DNA of 64,000 nt, from NCBI GenBank assembly GCA_002007465.1, contig LNAC01000018.1, positions 1,871,374 through 1,935,373 of the forward strand, given 5' to 3'. A program made the translations under genes and the position numbers. Source of the stretch: Ailurus styani. Lineage: Eukaryota; Chordata; Mammalia; Carnivora; Ailuridae. Numbering within the stretch: position 1 is the first letter of the stretch; each line of letters begins with the position of its first letter. Shown piece by piece: positions 48,168 through 59,101 of the stretch. The notes beneath the pieces are model-generated. The model made no database searches. It was not told the DNA's origin and was given only the letters and a program-made list of their open reading frames with translations.

Positions 48168-48368
48168 GGGCGCCTGGGTGGCTCAGTGGGTTAAAGCCTC
48201 TGCCTTCAGCTCAGGTCATGATCTCAGGGTCCTGGGTTCAAGGCCCACATCGGGCTCCCGGCTCGGCAAGGAGCCTGCTTCCTCCTCTCTCTCAGCCTAC
48301 TTGTGATCTCTCTCTTTCTGTCAAATAGATAAATAAAATCTTTTAAAAAAATAAAAATAAATAAATAA
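48168..48368 (+). mobile_element. Young CAN-SINE
   Basis: GGGCGCCTGGGTGGCTCAG head with the GTGGGTTAAAGCC feature; tail rich in (AAAT)n. AAAAAGGT on both sides. Confidence 0.96.
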
Positions 48369-48772
48369 AAAAGGTAATGGCATGGCACCATCGGAGTTTC
48401 CATCTAGGTCACTGTTTTATCTCTCAATTAGCAAGTGAATAGCTTGGTAGCTGGGTTCTCCTTAGAGACCCAAGCAGAGCCAGGTTCCACCCTCGAGAAC
48501 AGCACGTGGCTTCTAAGGTCCTCTGTCGCCATCAGCTCTGTTGGCCAGTGCATTGGAGATGTAAGGCCTCACAGTGGCAAAGGTCACTTCTAGGAACATG
48601 TCATGGCATCAAACTCAGTCATATGGCTGGATCTAACTACAAGGGTCTCTGGGAAGCCCGGTCCAGCTTTGTGTCCAGAAAGAAGAGGAAATAGATTTTG
48701 TTGAAAAGTTAGTAGTCTGCCATGGTTTGCATTAAATCATCTGAGTAAAAGTTAATTTAAATAACTAAAACA
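48369..48772. other. No gene seen
   Basis: Short unique-looking stretch. Confidence 0.4.
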
Positions 48773-48774
48773 GG

Positions 48775-48949
48775 GGCACTTGGGTGGCTCAGTCGGTTAA
48801 GTGTCTGCCTTCAGCTCAGGTCATGATCCTGGGGTCCTGGGATGGAGCCCCATGTTGAGCTCTCTGCTCAGTGGAGTCTGTTTCTCCCTCTGCCCCTCTC
48901 CCTGCTCATGCTCTCTCTCTCTCAAATAAATAAATAAAAACATAAATAA

Positions 48950-48950
<1 letters not shown>
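48775..48950 (+). mobile_element. CAN-SINE with GATA tail
   Basis: Head GGGGCACTTGGGTGGCTCAGTCGG. The AAATAAAT tail has evolved directly into the adjacent (GATA)n tract. Confidence 0.93.
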
Positions 48951-48999
<49 letters not shown>

Positions 49000-49018
49000 T
49001 GTTAGATAGATAGATAGA
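48951..49018. repeat. (GATA)n microsatellite at a SINE tail
   Basis: About 16 units with one interruption (GATTGTTAGATA). It arose in the SINE's A-rich tail. Confidence 0.96.
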
Positions 49019-49910
49019 ACAGTTGGTCACGAAGAGCTTGCCTGTTGTGTGTGAATGAACAGAATCTTTAGCACTACATCTCTGGAGAGAAGGGATTGCC
49101 ATTTGCAGGGAACTTCTATTCATGTAACAGTTAAGCTGTGCTTTAGTAGTTATAAAAATCAAACTCAAAAACAGTTGAATTCCTATAACATTGTTCAGAG
49201 TCCTTGCAAGGCTATCATTTGCTTTTTCTAGCTGAAAAGCAATCTGAGCTAAGTGACCTGAGATGATGGGGGGCGAGAAGAGGACAGTACCCCAGGATTA
49301 ATATGTTTTCTATAAGCAGATCCTTTACGACCTTCTTCTCTGTTCCCAGGAATATGGGCCTCTTTGATGTGTTTGTGGATTTGACATTTCTTTCACCATC
49401 AGCATTTTTTTCCCAGAATTGTCCTTAAAGTGACTGCATCCTTTTATGATCCCTTACTTAGCCTGTGACCACTTGCCTACTCCCAATAAATTTTTACAAC
49501 AAATCTCATCCACTTCAGCTTCGTCCTGCACTTGAGCCTGAACGTGTGCTCGGAGTGGCAGATGGAAACCCATCAGCAGTAATAAATACATCACTACTCG
49601 AGATCTTCTATTGCTTGATATCCAGAAATCACTATTTATTCATGAAATATAAGATTATTAGATAATAGATTATTCCTATCTTTAATGTAGTCCCCAGGAG
49701 TAAATTACTTGTAACTTCAAATCTCTCTACTGGAGATCCTTCTTCTCAAAGTCTTAAAGCTATTATCACTTCTGTTTTGTTAAGTATTTCATTGACATGA
49801 ACAATTAATATATTGTTTATTATGGCCTAGGATTTGGAGAGGGAAGCATTTGAAAGGAAATTAGGGATTTCAGATATTAGCTCTGTTGTAGATTGATCCT
49901 AGATTGATGA
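49019..49910. other. No gene seen
   Basis: Ordinary DNA. Confidence 0.4.
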
Positions 49911-50243
49911 TGCAGTCTTGTCTGACTGGGCTGCTATGACAAACTACCGGATTGGGTGGTTTATAAACAAAGCAAAACATTTATTTGCCAGAGTTCTGGA
50001 GGCAAAAACTCTGAGATCAGGTGCCCGCTTCTTCTGAGTTGTACTTTTGCTCTGTCCTTACATGGTAGAAGGACTAGGGTGCTCTGTGGGTCCTCGGGCA
50101 CGAATCTCCATCCTGCATGTCCAGCCTCATGACCTAGTCACCTCTATTAGGAGGCCCCTCCTCCTACTACCCTCACCTTGGGGATTAGGATTTCAACATG
50201 TGAATTTGGGTTGGGGGGGAGTTGCAAACATTCAGACCATAGG
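49911..50243 (-). mobile_element. MaLR (MLT1/MST-type) LTR
   Basis: Antisense LTR: TCTGACTGGGCTGCTATGACAAACTACC at the left, GAGTTCTGGAGGC inside, and CACCTTGGGGATTAGGATTTCAACATGTGAATT to TTCAGACCATAG at the right. A second, more diverged relative of the LTR at 24434-24822. Confidence 0.8.
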
Positions 50244-50940
50244 GATTCTCTTCCTGGTAAGTAGTAGGGAGGCAGAGAGGGCTAAGGCAGGGGTAATTTG
50301 GATCATTAGGAAACCTTTACAGTATTGTCTGATCAGAACACTTCAGTGGATTTTACTTTTGGTCCTCTAGCATCAGAATACTCTTTGGGCAGAATCCTAA
50401 AATAGATAGGGGGCAGGGTCACACATCCCACTGGAGAAACTAAAGAGGGCAGATAATCTTTTTCCCTGACAGCTGGGGCATCTGCAAATGTTCTTGCCAG
50501 GGGCTTTGAACCTTGAAGGAGTGACACCAAAATGGAGGCCCCTGAGAGATCACATGCAGTAATGGAGGGGTACAGTCCACAGTTTAGAGATGACTTCAGA
50601 GGTCTGGGGGGTCCTCTGCAGACTATACAAGGAACACTGCCCAGCTTCCCCTGTTTCCTGTTCTTTTCCTGGACCTTATTCTTCTTAGGTTCTGTGATAC
50701 CTTTATATGAAATTGCTTTCTGCTTGCGCTGGTCAGGGAAAATTTCTGTTGTCTGCAACCGAGAATTCCAGCTAGCATATACATCCCCCAAATCTGCTAT
50801 ACTTATATTTCCATTAAAGATAACTGTATCTTATTGCAAAAATTAGCAACTGAAAAACTTAGAAAATATAAACAAAAAACACTGTAACCCTATCAACCAC
50901 AGAGCAACTTTGTAAAAAAATTTTGCAACATTTTCTGGTA
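50244..50940. other. No gene seen
   Basis: Frames on both strands (152 aa -, 104 aa +) overlap and are not recognised. Treated as non-coding. Confidence 0.4.
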
Positions 50941-50941
50941 C

Positions 50942-51134
50942 AGGGATGTCTGGGTGGCTCAGTTGGTTAAGCGGCTGCCTTCCACTCAGGTCATGATCCT
51001 AGGTCCTAGGATGGAGTCCATGTCTGTCTGGCTCCTTGCTCATCAGGGAGCCTGCTTCTCCCTCTGCCTGCTGCTCCCCCTGCTTGTGCGCTCTCTCTCT
51101 GACAAATAAATAAATTAAATCTTAAAAAAAAAAA
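50942..51134 (+). mobile_element. CAN-SINE
   Basis: Target duplication AACATTTTCTGGTACA / AACTTTTTCTGGTGCA (50926 and 51139). Confidence 0.95.
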
Positions 51135-51154
51135 GAAAAACTTTTTCTGGTGCA

Positions 51155-51635
51155 TAGTCTCCCCAACTTTTTCCTGAGCATATGAGTAGATTCTTTCTTT
51201 AGCTATTATAAAAAGTGCTACAACACTGCGATCAACATGCTGGTTATTTGCCTGCTATTTGACTTCCAGAAGCATTCTCCATATGAGCATAAACACAGAC
51301 GTGATGAGTTGGTCCAGCCTAGAAAAAAATATTTGTCACACTTATTCAGGTTTCTTTCTAATAAATATATGTAGAAGTGAAGGCATACAAAATGATTTCA
51401 GGTACATCCTTGGGAACAGAACTAATCCAGCAAAGGAAAGCCAGTGTTCCTCTCTGGGATAAAAGTCCTCAAACACCTAACATGGTCCTCTTTGTTTGGT
51501 CATGTGCAAACCAAGGCATTATTTTTTTATTCAAGTTGCTAGGATTCAGGATTTCCAGAGGAAATTTAGGATATAGGTAAACTCTCCTGAGGATCACTAT
51601 TTCAACTAGAAATTCACTTAAAAATTTCTAATTTC
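51155..51635. other. No gene seen
   Basis: Possibly old LINE at the left (TCTTTAGCTATTATAAAAAGTGC resembles the L1 'GGCTATTATAAATAATGC' block); otherwise nothing. Confidence 0.35.
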
Positions 51636-51815
51636 GGGGCACCTAGGTGGCTCAGTGGGTTAAGCCTCTGCCTTAGGCTCGGGTCATGATCCTAGGGTCC
51701 TGGGATCGAGCCCCCCCCCCCAATCAGGCTCTCTGCTCAGCAGGGAGCCTGCTTTCCCCTCTCTCTCTGCCTGCCTCTCTGTGATCTCTCTCTGTCAAAT
51801 AAATAAAATCTTTAA
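51636..51815 (+). mobile_element. CAN-SINE with a poly-C run
   Basis: Target duplication AAAATTTCTAATTTC / AAAATTACTAATTTC. The GAGCCCCGC motif is replaced by a 13-C run (about 51709-51721). Confidence 0.95.
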
Positions 51816-51830
51816 AAAATTACTAATTTC

Positions 51831-53616
51831 TCAGAATGCATGAAACTGATCTCTAATTCAAGAGTTGTAGGATTTATATTTTAAAAACCATTACTTATAT
51901 ATACAAATAATAACTGTGGCCACAAAGTACATAAGCAAAGAGGTCAGTATTGCTATGTATGCTTAAAATTAGAAATACTACTTGCAAATAGCAAATATTT
52001 TAAAAGTTCTTAGAAAGTCTGTTCTCTACCTCTTATATCTTAATAGACTTTAGTATCTTTTTTTTCAGAGGCAAACTTCAACTATAGGTAGATTAAAAAA
52101 AAATGAGTAGGTTCTCAATTAATTGCATTTCTGTTTTTTTGACCTAGCTCGCCTTTAGCCAGTCTTGTTCTAATGACTCCTCATTCCATTATTTGCCTTT
52201 AAGGCATCTGTTTTTTTCCTTTATAGTCATATTTTAATTCTAGAAATAAGAGCTTCTAGCTCTGGTTTTCTTCTTGGTGAATGGTAATCAAACTTTCTCT
52301 TATTGCTACCCCCAAATTACCTTTAATAAATATATTTAAGAATTGGATTCAAAAAATTTCCATTGATTTCCAAACTAGTGTGCAGGTGATAGTTGTTGGT
52401 TTTGGTTTTTTTTTTTTTTCCCTTTTCAAAATAAGTTATCTTTACACCAGCTTTAAGATTTTTACTATTAGTTTTAAAAATCACATAAAATGACTGCTTT
52501 CATCTAACAGTGCTTTTTCTCCATGTCTAATCCACTGAAAAGGCAACTTCAATAATTAAAAAATAAATAAAACCACCCAATGTTTTATTAAGCAAACAAA
52601 TTAATAGTTAACTTTTTAGATCCTGGACCTCAACATTCCTTTGCTATTCAAATCAAAATGCAGTAGTCTTCACATTTGTTACCATGGATTTCAAAAGAAT
52701 AATCTACATTTCTAAAGCTATTTATATAGAAAGACAAAAGAGAACATAATTAAGCTGGAGTCTTTCCATTGCATTGTCTTTTGGGGTCCAGGCAGCAGAT
52801 CCATGATGTAGGTGAAAAAGTACTATGGCCAGGTTCCAATGTATGTGATTCAAGCTGAAGAACAAAAAGTTGAACTGTGAATACATTAGCTCAACTCAAA
52901 AAATGAATGCTAACCAGAGGGTCTCCATCTTTGGAGACCAAACAAGGGCAAAGGGCTTAAATGGTAGCAGCATCACTCTGGGTTATTTATAAAACAGTAC
53001 TTTGCAACACATATCAAGAAGCTAAGACACCCATTGCTCATACCTCTTAGAGAACAAAATAGGTTGCTCATTTGTTTGGAATGGTTCTTGAAGGAAAATA
53101 TTCTGGAAGGCAGGAAGAGAGCTTTCCTTACTTGAAGGCCATCTTTCTCCCTATGGGCTCAAGCCTTTGAATTGTATCTCATTTGTTCTTCTCAGTGTGA
53201 ATCCAATCCAGCTCTAGAAGTCACAGGCTGCAAATACATTCATAAGCTAACTCCCATTGTCAAATAGGCTTCCTTTCTTATTCTATCTTTTGATACTCAG
53301 AACCACTCAGAGCATTTATTTACTACTATAATATGCAATGAAATATAATTTAAGAAACAACTCAGAAAAATAAGGAATGTAAGAGCAGTTTGGGCTTTTT
53401 TTTTTTTTTTTTTTTAATGTTTGGTCAAGTAGCATGGAGCAAAGCTTTAGCTGAGTTAAATCCTACTCTTTTAAAGCACTTTGGAAAGATGGAAAGTTAA
53501 GTATTCAATTGGTTATATATACTTTTTGGATATTTCAACTTCTGTAAGATTAGAATCTAGTGAAGCCTTCTTCTGGTTTTCTAACACCAATACAAAATCT
53601 GTTATCAAAATGTATA
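51831..53616. other. AT-rich, no gene seen
   Basis: No confident repeat or exon; a poly-T run lies at 53397-53416. Confidence 0.4.
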
Positions 53617-53806
53617 GGGCGCCTGGGTGGCTCAGTGGGTTAATGCCTCTGCTTTCGGCTCAGGTCATGATCTCAGGGTCCTGGGATCGAGGCCCGCATC
53701 GGGCTCCCTGCTCAGCGGGGAGCCTGCTTCCTCCTCTTTCTCTGCCTGCCTCTCTGCCTACTTGTGATCTGATCTCTCTCTATCAAATAAATAAAATCTT
53801 TAAAAA
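53617..53806 (+). mobile_element. CAN-SINE, last before ANP32A
   Basis: Near-consensus young copy; AAAATGTATA on both sides (53607-53616 and 53807-53816). No further CAN-SINE is seen to the window end. Confidence 0.97.
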
Positions 53807-53816
53807 AAATGTATAA

Positions 53817-55379
53817 AAGATGCTTCTAAAAACAGGTTTAATGTTTTGGACTGAGTGATCAAGCCATAATTTTTTCAATTCCAACTTTAATTTGTTCCTG
53901 TACACTCTCTTTAATGGGGGGTTTTTTGGGGTTCCAAGTCATCTTCAGTCTTTGCATAAGGTGAGCTACTTGCTTCTGTTTAGCAGAGCTGGATCAGGAA
54001 CATCTCTGCATTTGATTGGCTGGCTTTTAAAGGATTACTCCTCTGGAAAGCCACTGTTCTGTATCACACTGCTAGCACTGTGGACTTAATTGTGGTTAAA
54101 AATTCAAATTGAAGATGAGTATTTACCATCCAAGAGAATGTAAACTTCAGTACTCCTATGTTACATAGCTTCAACACATCATATTGACTTGTGTGGGTGA
54201 TGAAGAGCTCTGTTTCAAAACAACCTTTAATGCTATATCCGGAAATAACAACTGACTGGCAGAGAGGTAATTTGGGGTCCCTGTATGTTCTTTAACAAAG
54301 TCAATACAATTTAAAAATAAATGAATTCCAACTACACAAATTGAGTTCAATAAGATTAACAAAACTGAGGGAGACAAATGTCAGCTAAGTCAACAAGTCA
54401 AATAAATTATACTATTTATATCCAGATGAAATAAAACAATGACCTTCCATTTTTATTTTGCATTTCCCAGTTACTCAGAGTAAACATTATCACCTTCCAA
54501 ATTCCACTGATCATTTTATCTGAAACAAAAATTTACTGAATAAAATGCTTAGTAGGATTTTATGTTTACAATCCGTCAGTTTACAATATTAAAGTTACTA
54601 CAGTTTCTTCCCCAGTGTGAGCATTCTGTATGTGCATTTTATTTACATTCTGTCACTTTCTATTTCCTCCTAAACTTTATATGCTCAAGAAAGAAACTGT
54701 ATTGGTGTTATGTAACAATACTTCAAATTTGCAACATACATACTGGTTTCTCTCTCCCTTGAACCCATGTGCCTGCAAAATAAACACAATGTATTCCCCC
54801 CACCAAAACCACCTTGGAGTGTATAAGGGACAGTGTAGACCTGTAGAAGTATAAGCACTGAGAAACAGTTGTGTGGAAGGGTAAAGACGTATCTGTCCTT
54901 GTTGACAACAATCCCAGATTTTATTAACAGCCACAGGTACCGAGCTTAGTAAATGACAAGGTCCAAGGCCTGGCCGTAAGAAGTGGGTAAACCAGTGGGA
55001 GTGAAGGCTTTTAGGTCTTACAACTAATGTGATTAAAACAAAAAACAAAAACCCAAAGCAAGCAAACCGTAAAACCTGGAGAAAGTGCTCCAAATAGAGC
55101 CTCTCTGGCAACCCAAATTGAATCAAATGATTCAGGTGGACGATTAGAATAAAGTGTGCGCCGTTTTCTTTCACTAGGTCTACAAAGCCCATAAATTATG
55201 TTTGGTCCAGAAAACCAGGAGTTATTAGCACCTTCCTTTTTCACTCTTTAATATTCAATATATTCAGCAACAATCCTTAATCCATGGTCTTTATTCATTT
55301 ATTGACCTAACCAGATCCTGGATGCCTCCTGGTGATCGCTCCTTCCAGGTTGACCTGGTATGACAGCAAACTGAAATGC
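53817..55379. other. Upstream flank of ANP32A, no gene seen
   Basis: About 1.5 kb of repeat-poor, AT-rich DNA before the CpG island. The 171-aa - strand frame (54677-55192) has no recognisable domain. The stretch could hold distal regulatory elements, but no specific site is evident. Confidence 0.4.
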
Positions 55380-56039
55380 CCCTCCGTGGAGAGGGTCAAG
55401 AACCGCGACGAAAGTCATCCAAAGGTGGACGCATCTTGCTTTCATTTACTTGTTTATTAGAGGGGCGGCGATGGCCGCGGCTGGATGAGGACGAAGCGAA
55501 GGGGCGCGCGGGCAGGGAGTCGCAGCCCCGGGGTGGGTACCCGCGGAGGAAGTGGAGGGCGGCAGCCACGCTCTACCAGCTCGGCCCGCCGGACCCAGAA
55601 AATGACCAGCCCCTCCCCCCACTGCACCCTTGACCCCTCCCCCTCTTTCCAGGCCTTTCATCCGCCCGGTCGCCCGCGGGGCAGCCCCGGGGCCCCCAGA
55701 CCTCGCGCCGCCCGCCTCTTTCGCCACCCGGTTCAGCGACGCGGGCAGGCCCAGGGCGGCCCCACGAAGCCCTCGATCGGGTGAGGACCCCGACCCCGAC
55801 CCCTCCGGCCGCGCCCCTCCCCCTCGAGTAACGCACCTGCGGCCCCGCCCCCGGCCAAACGCTGAGGCCGCGGCGGGCAGGCGAGGCCGAGCGGCTCGGC
55901 CCTCCAGGCGCAGTCACCTTCCCTTCCCCCGCCATTCTGCCCACCCCCCTAGCTCAGCCACCAAGCAGCCGCCGCGCTCCTCAGCCGCCCCGAAATCTAA
56001 AGGGGTCCGTCTCCGGCACCACAACCAAATGGCTGAGCC

Positions 56040-56335
56040 TCCCTGGCCGGCTGCGCAGCCCGCCCATTGGTCCCTTCCCCCCCCGCCGCCGCCACCATTG
56101 GCTGTTGCCCGGAGACCCTCGGCAGCGATTGGCTTCAGCTGTTGCCGCTCATCCGCCGGACCGCAGGTCCCGCCTCCACCGTGATCAGGTTAGTGTGCGC
56201 CGCGGGTGCTGGGGGCTCGAGAACCGAGCGGAGCTGGTTGAGCCTTCAAAGTCCTAAAACGCGCGGCCGTGGGTTCGGGGTTTATTGATTGAATTCCGCC
56301 GGCGCGGGAGCCTCTGCAGAGAGAGAGCGCGAGAG
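56040..56335 (+). promoter_or_regulatory. ANP32A: ANP32A core promoter and 5' UTR
   Basis: Three inverted CCAAT boxes (ATTGG) lie at 56066, 56097 and 56128, exactly 31 bp apart. This is the helical phasing typical of NF-Y-driven TATA-less promoters. GC-rich Sp1-like runs surround them and no TATA box is seen. By analogy with other NF-Y promoters, transcription should start some 30-90 bp after the last box, about 56160-56220, giving a 5' UTR of about 120-180 bases. The exact start cannot be fixed from sequence alone. Confidence 0.75.
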
Positions 56336-56389
56336 ATGGACATGGACAAACGGATTCATTTAGAGCTGCGGAACAGGACGCCCTCTGAT
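56336..56389 (+). CDS. ANP32A: ANP32A, coding part of exon 1 (partial gene)
   Basis: The exon encodes MDMDKRIHLELRNRTPSD and is followed directly by a GTGAGC splice donor at 56390. ANP32 proteins are acidic leucine-rich nuclear phosphoproteins: an N-terminal LRR cap and repeats followed by a long acidic tail, acting as histone chaperones and PP2A inhibitors in the nucleus and cytoplasm. The host protein is also known as a cofactor of influenza polymerase. Only the start of the LRR N-cap helix is here. The RNRTPSD ending separates it from ANP32B (RNRTPAA) and ANP32E (RNRSPEE). The next exon should begin with the Val codon of VKELVLDNC. The start is the first ATG in a purine-rich context (GCGAGAGATGG); a second in-frame ATG lies two codons on. 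The clean exon/intron edge and CpG-island setting show the parental gene rather than a retrocopy. Residues 2-5 (DMDK) differ from human (EMGR), as expected for a species difference. The 5' UTR probably starts near 56.16-56.22 kb. Confidence 0.93.
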
Positions 56390-58103
56390 GTGAGCATTTG
56401 CCAAAAATATCTCTGTCGGTCCATTCTCCTACTTTGTGTGTGTGTGTGCTTTGGGGGGGAGGCACTTTTTTTTGAGGGGGGCGCCTGGGAGGTGTGGGTT
56501 TGGGGGTCGGACTGCAAATGAATTGCAAGGTTGGGGGGTTGCAATGCCATCCGAGCATGTTCCGGCTGCCGCCGCCGCTGCCCTTGGTGTGTGACTACCT
56601 GTGCGTGTGCTCCCGCGTGTGCGAGTGTGGGTGCGAGAGTGTGCGTGCGAGTGTGCACCCACCGGGGGCCAGCGGGCGCACGCGTTTGGGTCGGAGAGAA
56701 TGAGGCAAAATAACCCTCTGAGCTCGCTGCTCCCTTGACTCCGTCTGGGGGGAAGATTAACGAGGGAGGAGGAGGAGGGGGGCTGCCTCCTGGATTTAAC
56801 AACAAAAAAGGGGGTTTTATATTTTATAAATGAATCCCCCCTTCCGCCCCCCTCCGGCGCCTCCCCCCTCCCTTTCTCTCTCTCTCTCGCTTGCTCGCTC
56901 GCACACACACAATAAGTTTTGGGCTTCGCGAGTCCGGTTTAGTTTCTGATAAATGTGGGCCGAGGCCCCCGGGGAGAGCGCGTGGGGAGGGGGCTGCAGT
57001 GGAGTTGGGAATGGCTCGAGTTTAAAGTGCGTCTTCATTTCTTTGCAGTGATGAGGCGAGAGACGGGGGAGCCATATTTGTAACTTTGTAGTGTTCGTGA
57101 ACGCGCCCTTTCTCTCCCTCCCTCCCTTTCTCTGCCTCCCTTCCTCTCCTCCTCTTTCTCCCTCACTCTTTCCACCCCACCTTCGGGCCAGATGCTGATG
57201 TTTCTTCCTTTCCTTCCGAAGGGAGGATAAATTGGAAGGGGGGAGGGATTTTCGAACGTGCAAAGGCACAGATAATCCCCGCGCCTCCCCACCTCGAGCG
57301 ATCGCTATTGCAAGTTACCCAAAGGCTACGTCCCGGTCCCCCCTCGCCCCTGCTCCTTCCGGCCTCGCTAAGATGCCAGCCTTTGAGCCCTCGCGCCCCC
57401 CGGCCAGTCTTTCCCCGGGGTGGGCTCCTCGGCAGCCATTCGGCGCCTGCTTCGTACACGGGCACGGGAAACTTTGTCAGGACGCGAGCTGCCCAGACCC
57501 GGTGCCCGTGGTGGGTATTGGCTGGGTCCAGATTTATGCGGGCATAGGAAACACGCAGCTCCGGGATGGGAGTTTGCCTTCTGGTCGCCGTTATTGATTG
57601 GGCAGCGGCGGGAGTACGGCCGGAGGAAACTTACACGGATGGGAACTGGGAGGCTCGGGCGGAAAGCCCACCCCCAAGGAGGGGGAAGGTGAGGGTGGGT
57701 TACTCGAACGCTCGTTTGTATTTCTGTCTCCCTCTCGCTTTCAAACAGTGTTTTATGCGAGTTGGCGGCTCAGCGGAGGAGACCCCGGCTCTGGGGCGGA
57801 GACCCTGGCCGGCTCCTCTCCCGGCCCCTCCGGAGACCAGGGCGGCGCGGGCGGGAGGACCCCCTCCTCCAGCCTCGGTAGCCAGGGTTCCAGAGAGTTG
57901 GGAGTTTGGGGAGCGCTGTGCGCTGACCTGTCGCCCCTCCAGCCCGTTAAAACCCGAATCCCTGGCGAAGGCAGGCCTTGCTTCCTCTTTTCTCTAGTTC
58001 CTCCCCCAAACCTGAGTGAGACTTTTGAAAACAAGATCCTTTTTGTGCCCCCCCCATCATAACGCAGCTGTGGACTGTAGACGTGCAGTGCCTTATGGCG
58101 CGC

Positions 58104-58140
58104 AGGGCGGGGAGGGGGTGGCGGAGGGAGGGGAGGGGGT
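58104..58140 (+). repeat. G-rich run with quadruplex potential
   Basis: GGGCGGGGAGGGGGTGGCGG followed by further GGG tracts gives at least five closely spaced runs of three or more G in the CpG-island part of intron 1. Confidence 0.7.
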
Positions 58141-58816
58141 GCCCGCCGAGAAGGCAGGAGTTTCCGCGAACAATTTGCCGGCGGTTTGCCTTTCTCTGGC
58201 CGGCTTCATCCCGGCTTAGACCCCGAGCCGGAGGATTTGGGGGCTGGGTGTGGTGATGGGGGAGGGGGCCGGAGCCGCGGGCTTCCCGCGTACTTTCCGG
58301 AAGCCCCCCGTGCGGAGGGGGAAGGGCGCCCAGTAGGGGGCCGGGGTCGTGGCGGGTGGGTGCGGAGGCGCGGTTCGCCCGGCCAACCCCAGCCACCCGG
58401 ATGGCCAACTGGGAGCGAGATCGAAAGCGGGTCGAACCGGCTCTTTAAACTTCCCCGAGTGTGTGCTGGGGGAGGGGAGCGCGCCGCGCCGAACTGGGAG
58501 CGATTTCTCACGCTTCGCCCCCTCGCCTCCGAGTCTCCCAGCCCACTCGCCTGCCCCCTGCCTCGAGGCGGGGTGGGGCGCGGGAGGGGATGGAGGGGGC
58601 ACTTTCGGCACATTTGGGGAGGAGGGGGAGAGAGAAAGCTAGCTAATGAGGGACAAAAGGGGTGGGGGAGGAGGAACTATTTTTTTTGGCCGTTCTTAAG
58701 ACAAATAGCTCTCGGAGAGCGCCCCCCTGCGCCCCTCCCCGCCGCGCTCCCCCCTCCACCCGGGGCCCCCTCACACCCACCTTCGGAGCCTCTCCCAACT
58801 CGGATCCGAAGCCCCG

Positions 58817-58825
58817 CGCCATCTT
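58817..58825 (-). promoter_or_regulatory. YY1-type motif, left of the gap
   Basis: CGCCATCTT reads AAGATGGCG on the - strand, the core of the YY1 site often found just downstream of TATA-less starts. It lies in CpG-island DNA 37 bases before the N run. Binding is inferred only. Confidence 0.5.
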
Positions 58826-58861
58826 AGCCCCGGCCCAGCAGCTGTTTTGTGCACCCTGACG

Positions 58862-59002
58862 NNNNNNNNNNNNNNNNNNNNNNNNNNNNNNNNNNNNNNN
58901 NNNNNNNNNNNNNNNNNNNNNNNNNNNNNNNNNNNNNNNNNNNNNNNNNNNNNNNNNNNNNNNNNNNNNNNNNNNNNNNNNNNNNNNNNNNNNNNNNNNN
59001 NN
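58862..59002. other. Assembly gap (141 N)
   Basis: A run of 141 N inside the GC-rich part of intron 1. Loss of sequence here is typical of very GC-rich DNA. Both flanks carry YY1-type motifs. Confidence 1.
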
Positions 59003-59090
59003 CGAGCCCGAAGGGCGCCGAGGCGTTAATGGGGGGCAGGGGCGGCCGCCGGGGCCCTGCTCGCCTGTGGCACGACTGCCGGGCGCCGGG

Positions 59091-59101
59091 CTGCCATTTT
59101 G
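59091..59101 (-). promoter_or_regulatory. YY1-type motif, right of the gap
   Basis: CTGCCATTTTG reads CAAAATGGCAG on the - strand, a YY1-like element. The - strand ATG inside it opens a short frame (MAARRPAVV...) that runs to a stop near 59026. This looks like an initiator region, but no protein is recognised. Confidence 0.45.

Noticed and set aside
47346..49018. CRISPR-like regular repeats
   Set aside because: The short direct repeats are GATA microsatellites without spacers; this is a mammalian genome.
54677..55192. 171-aa - strand frame just upstream of ANP32A
   Set aside because: Tempting as a divergent gene, but there is no recognisable domain and its start is not in the CpG island.
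55630..56184. 184-aa + strand frame in the CpG island
   Set aside because: Low-complexity Pro/Arg/Ala product in stop-poor GC-rich DNA, overlapping frames on both strands, and it runs across the ANP32A core promoter.
58186..58827. 213-aa + strand frame in ANP32A intron 1
   Set aside because: Gly/Pro/Arg-rich chance frame in CpG island with competing frames on the other strand.
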